This document shows, piece by piece, positions 4,657-6,809 of a stretch of DNA of 6,809 nt. Source of the DNA: Atopobium sp. UBA2090 (lineage in GTDB: Bacteria > Actinomycetota > Coriobacteriia > Coriobacteriales > Atopobiaceae). Positions within the stretch are counted from its first letter, which is position 1. Every line of letters starts with the position of its first letter. The notes under the pieces were generated by a model that was not told the origin of the DNA, searched no databases, and worked only from the letters and a program-made list of their open reading frames with translations. The DNA is taken from the NCBI GenBank assembly GCA_002331575.1, contig DCZG01000090.1, positions 1 to 6,809 on the forward strand, written 5' to 3'. Position numbers and translations under genes: made by a program.

Positions 4657-5421
4657 ATGCTCAAGCAGGAACGACACGACGCAATCACGAAGCTCTGCGA
4701 CGAACGGGGAACCATCTCCGTAAAGGAGATCGTCGACGTCCTGGGTGTCTCGGATATGACCATTCGACGGGACCTGTGCGAGCTGGCCGAGGAGGGCAAG
4801 CTCAACCGCATCCGCGGCGGAGCGAGCAGCACGGCTGACAAGTCGGAGCGCAAGGTGCCTCGTGAGTTCTCCCACACGGAGAAGAGGCAGCTCCACAAGG
4901 ACGAGAAGCAGCACATCGCCCGAATCGCCTCAGGCCTCATCTCTGAGGGCGATACCGTCTTCCTCGGCGCGGGCACCACGATCGAGCTCATGGTCGGCTT
5001 CCTTCCCGACGTGCATCTTCGGGTCATCACCAATAGCCTTCCCGTCTTCAAGCTACTCGAGACGCGGGACGACTGCGACCTGTGTCTGGTGGGAGGTCTC
5101 TATCGCCCCCGTACGGGGGCATTCGTGGGCCCCATGGCGGAGGAGGCAGTGAGCGTGCTCGGCATCGACAAGGCCTTCATCGGCGCCAACGGCATCCTCG
5201 ACCACTCCATCTCGACCTCCAACATGGAGGAGGGCAAGTTTCAGCAACTCGTCTACGACAAGGCCGACGCGCGCTATCTCGTGGCCGACAGCTCCAAGGT
5301 GGGCAAGCGAGACTTCTACAGCTTCTATGACCTCCTGAAGCTCGACGCGTTCATCACCGATCCCAACCTGACCCCCGCGCAGCGGGAGGCCATCGGCACC
5401 TATACGCAAGTCCTCCTCTAG
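4657..5421 (+). CDS. lacR: Lactose PTS repressor, DeoR family
   Basis: LacR is a DNA-binding repressor of lac PTS/tagatose genes; in the known family tagatose-6-phosphate is the inducer. The 254 residues match the usual length of about 250-256. An N-terminal DeoR-type helix-turn-helix occupies about residues 5-55 (recognition part VSDMTIRRDL, followed by GKLNRIRGGA). The sugar-phosphate-binding domain (about 75-235) shows the family landmarks VITNSLPV, IGANGI and VADSSKVG. D211 and K214 correspond to the Asp210 and Lys213 implicated in inducer response of lactococcal LacR. The ATG at 4657 is chosen because AGGGAGG (4641-4647) precedes it and the protein begins with the family's typical MLKQERH. 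A TTG at 4627 in the same frame would add ten residues and lie upstream of this site. It heads the rightward arm, divergent from lacF and 42 bases before lacA. Another DeoR-family sugar specificity is possible; context favours LacR. Confidence 0.92.
   Translation: MLKQERHDAITKLCDERGTISVKEIVDVLGVSDMTIRRDLCELAEEGKLNRIRGGASSTADKSERKVPREFSHTEKRQLHKDEKQHIARIASGLISEGDTVFLGAGTTIELMVGFLPDVHLRVITNSLPVFKLLETRDDCDLCLVGGLYRPRTGAFVGPMAEEAVSVLGIDKAFIGANGILDHSISTSNMEEGKFQQLVYDKADARYLVADSSKVGKRDFYSFYDLLKLDAFITDPNLTPAQREAIGTYTQVLL
5105..5120. repeat. Perfect 16-base palindrome within lacR
   Basis: GCCCCCGTACGGGGGC is self-complementary over all 16 bases, inside lacR codons of about 150-155 (Arg-Pro-Arg-Thr-Gly). 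It may be a codon-choice accident in GC-rich DNA, or a roadblock site or RNA fold. Confidence 0.4.
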
Positions 5422-5463
5422 CACAGGGCCTGGGGAGTCAAGATAACGAAGGGAGACTGAACC

Positions 5464-5892
5464 ATGAGAGTCGTCATCGGATCGGACAAGGAGGGAATGC
5501 CGCTCAAGGAGCTGGTCAAGCGGCATCTTCTCGAGAACGGGCATGAGGTCGTCGACAAGAGTGAGGTGGCTTCGGCCGATCTCGTCGACTCCGCCACCGC
5601 GGTCGCTCACGACGTGCTCGAGCACGAGGGCAGCCTCGGCATCGCCTTCGACGGGTACGGCGCCGGCAGCTTCATGGCAGCAGGCAAGGTCAAGGGCATG
5701 GTCTGCGCCGAGATCTCAGACGAGCGCAGCGCCTACATGACCCGCGAGCACAACAACGCTCGCATGCTCGCGCTCGGCTCGCACATCCTCGGCGATCAGC
5801 TCGCGCTCAACATCGTCGACCAGTTCCTCGCTGCACGCTATGCCGGTGGCCGTCACCAGGTCCGCGTTGACATGCTCAACGCGATGGCGTAA
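5464..5892 (+). CDS. lacA: Galactose-6-phosphate isomerase, subunit LacA
   Basis: LacA and LacB together convert galactose-6-phosphate to tagatose-6-phosphate in the cytoplasm. LacA is 142 residues, matching the 141-142 usual for the family (RpiB/LacA/LacB fold). The stretch SDERSAYMTREHNNAR (about residues 85-100) carries His96, the LacA residue contributed to the active site of the heteromer. YAGGRHQVRVDMLN near the C-terminus is the typical LacA ending. Where LacB and RpiB have the catalytic Cys (MCGTG), LacA has FDGYGAG, as expected for the non-Cys subunit. The site GGGAG lies eight bases before the ATG. It follows lacR after 42 bases with no terminator seen, so it probably shares the lacR transcript. 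Confidence 0.95.
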   Translation: MRVVIGSDKEGMPLKELVKRHLLENGHEVVDKSEVASADLVDSATAVAHDVLEHEGSLGIAFDGYGAGSFMAAGKVKGMVCAEISDERSAYMTREHNNARMLALGSHILGDQLALNIVDQFLAARYAGGRHQVRVDMLNAMA

Positions 5893-5943
5893 TCCGCACA
5901 CCACACACCCCCACACAATTCAATACGAAAGGGAGGTCTTCAG

Positions 5944-6459
5944 ATGAAGATCGCCATTGGCTGTGACCACATCGTCACAGACACCAAGATAGCTGTGTCC
6001 GATTTTCTCAAGCAGTGCGGCTACGAGGTCCTGGACTGCGGTACCTACGACTTCACGCGCACCCACTACCCCATCTACGGCAAGCGCGTGGGCGAGGCCG
6101 TGGCCTCCGGTGAGGCCGATCAGGGCGTCGTCATGTGCGGCACTGGCATCGGCATCACCAACTCGGTCCAGAAGGTTCCCGGCGCTCGCGTCGCCCTCGT
6201 TCGCGACATGACCACCGCCGTGTACGCGAAGGAGCACCTCAACGCCAATGTCATCGGCTTCGGTGGGCGCATCACGGGACTCTTCCTCATCCAGGACATC
6301 ACCAAGGCCTTCCTCGAGGCGACCTACAAGTCCACGCCGAAGTCCGATGCCCTCGTCGCCAAGATCGACGCCGTCGAGCATGCCGACCCCAAGCAGTTCG
6401 ACCCCCACTTCTTCGACGAGTACAACGAGAAGTGGGCCCGCGGCGAGTACCACGACTAG
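5944..6459 (+). CDS. lacB: Galactose-6-phosphate isomerase, subunit LacB
   Basis: LacB is the second subunit of the isomerase that makes tagatose-6-phosphate. At 171 residues it has the standard length. The N-terminal GCDH places His9, and GVVMCGTGIG places the catalytic Cys65; both agree with characterised LacB. KEHLNANVIGFGGR (about 96-109) is the conserved RpiB/LacB loop. The site GGGAGG lies seven bases before the ATG. The 51-base gap from lacA is C/A-rich (CACACCACACACCCCCACAC) and probably unstructured, leaving the Shine-Dalgarno site open. The subunit needs LacA for activity, in keeping with the adjacency. Confidence 0.95.
   Translation: MKIAIGCDHIVTDTKIAVSDFLKQCGYEVLDCGTYDFTRTHYPIYGKRVGEAVASGEADQGVVMCGTGIGITNSVQKVPGARVALVRDMTTAVYAKEHLNANVIGFGGRITGLFLIQDITKAFLEATYKSTPKSDALVAKIDAVEHADPKQFDPHFFDEYNEKWARGEYHD
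5961..5980 (+). other. Perfect hairpin early in lacB
   Basis: CTGTGAC (5961-5967) and GTCACAG (5974-5980) are exact 7-base complements around a six-base loop, starting 17 bases after the A of the lacB ATG. The encoded GCDHIVTD includes the conserved GCDH, so part of the sequence is fixed by protein function. Confidence 0.35.
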
Positions 6460-6489
6460 CTCGAACACCAAGGAGATGGAGCAACGCCC

Positions 6490-6809
6490 ATGATTACCAC
6501 CGTCACCCTCAACACCTCGATAGACAAGGCCTACTCCATCTCCTCCCCACTCGAGGTGGGTACCGTCATGCGCGTATCGAGCTGCATCGACAACGCGGGC
6601 GGCAAGGGCCTGAACGCCTCGCGAGCGATAGCGACCGCAGGCGAGCAGGTGCTCGCCACGGGCTTCGTCGGAGGCAACAACGGCCGGCTGCTCTGCGAGC
6701 TCCTCGAGCGCGACGGCATCCCCGAGGACTTCGTCCACGTCAAGGCCGAGACGCGCTGTTGCGTCAACGTCCTCGAGCCGTCGGGTCGCTCGACCGAGTT
6801 CCTCGAGCC
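6490..6809 (+). CDS. lacC: Tagatose-6-phosphate kinase, N-terminal part (cut by right window edge)
   Basis: LacC phosphorylates tagatose-6-phosphate with ATP to tagatose-1,6-bisphosphate, which LacD aldolase would then split to triose phosphates. From the ATG at 6490, 106 complete codons are visible of an expected 310 or so. The start MITTVTLNTSIDKAY, the PfkB-family signature AGGKGLNASRA (residues 36-46), LATGFVGG (55-62) and ETRCCVNVLE (87-96) fit the LacC/1-phosphofructokinase subfamily, and the ETRxC and TEFLE forms favour LacC over FruK. Two Shine-Dalgarno-like stretches precede it: AGGAG (6471-6475) and GGAG (6478-6481), the latter eight bases from the ATG. It follows lacB after 30 bases. 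A 1-phosphofructokinase-like specificity cannot be excluded from a third of the protein, but the location right after lacAB makes LacC by far the likelier. Confidence 0.9.
   Translation, partial: MITTVTLNTSIDKAYSISSPLEVGTVMRVSSCIDNAGGKGLNASRAIATAGEQVLATGFVGGNNGRLLCELLERDGIPEDFVHVKAETRCCVNVLEPSGRSTEFLE

Noticed and set aside
5422..5463. Terminator between lacR and lacA
   Set aside because: No hairpin with a T run is seen in the 42 bases; lacR and lacA are probably on one transcript.
5962..5979. CRP-like site TGTGA...TCACA in lacB
   Set aside because: The spacing between half sites is eight rather than six bases, it lies within a coding region, and part of it is dictated by the conserved GCDH motif.
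5920..6738. Minus-strand reading frame (272 codons) opposite lacB and lacC
   Set aside because: Antisense to two well-supported genes; composition typical of a GC-rich shadow frame.

Overview
The window carries most of a lactose phosphotransferase (PTS) / tagatose-6-phosphate regulon, arranged as two divergent arms around one AT-richer control region. All coding sequence is GC-rich with a strong G/C preference at third codon positions, and nearly every gene has a clear Shine-Dalgarno site. Lac PTS/tagatose genes are best known from low-GC Firmicutes (staphylococci, streptococci, lactococci). A GC-rich version with this gene content suggests a gut or oral actinobacterium of the Coriobacteriia type (Olsenella, Collinsella or Atopobium relatives). 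That placement is an inference from composition and gene content only.

Left arm, minus strand, transcribed right to left: lacF (lactose-specific EIIA, 4326-4018), lacE (fused EIIC-EIIB lactose transporter, 3952-2228), lacG (6-phospho-beta-galactosidase, 2225-822), a 288-base spacer full of inverted repeats, then the N-terminal 177 codons of a galactokinase (galK, 533 to the left edge). Right arm, plus strand: lacR (DeoR-family repressor, 4657-5421), lacA and lacB (the two subunits of galactose-6-phosphate isomerase) and the first 106 codons of lacC (tagatose-6-phosphate kinase), cut by the right edge.

The genes form one pathway. LacF and LacE import lactose as lactose-6-phosphate. LacG splits it to glucose and galactose-6-phosphate. 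LacAB isomerises the latter to tagatose-6-phosphate, and LacC phosphorylates that to tagatose-1,6-bisphosphate. The aldolase LacD is not in view and would be expected past the right edge. GalK serves the separate Leloir route for unphosphorylated galactose, so the locus appears to cover both ways of using galactose. Key residues fall at, or one position from, their numbers in the characterised Firmicute proteins: EIIA His78, EIIC His250/Glu334, EIIB Cys477, LacG Glu159/Glu374, LacB His9/Cys65, LacA His96.

The proteins themselves are a known system. The less explained parts are non-coding: the lacF-lacR divergent region (4327-4656) with helically phased repeats, and the lacG-galK spacer (534-821) with a potential H-type pseudoknot, further hairpins and repeats ahead of galK. 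No tRNA, rRNA, insertion sequence, CRISPR array or integration site was seen.
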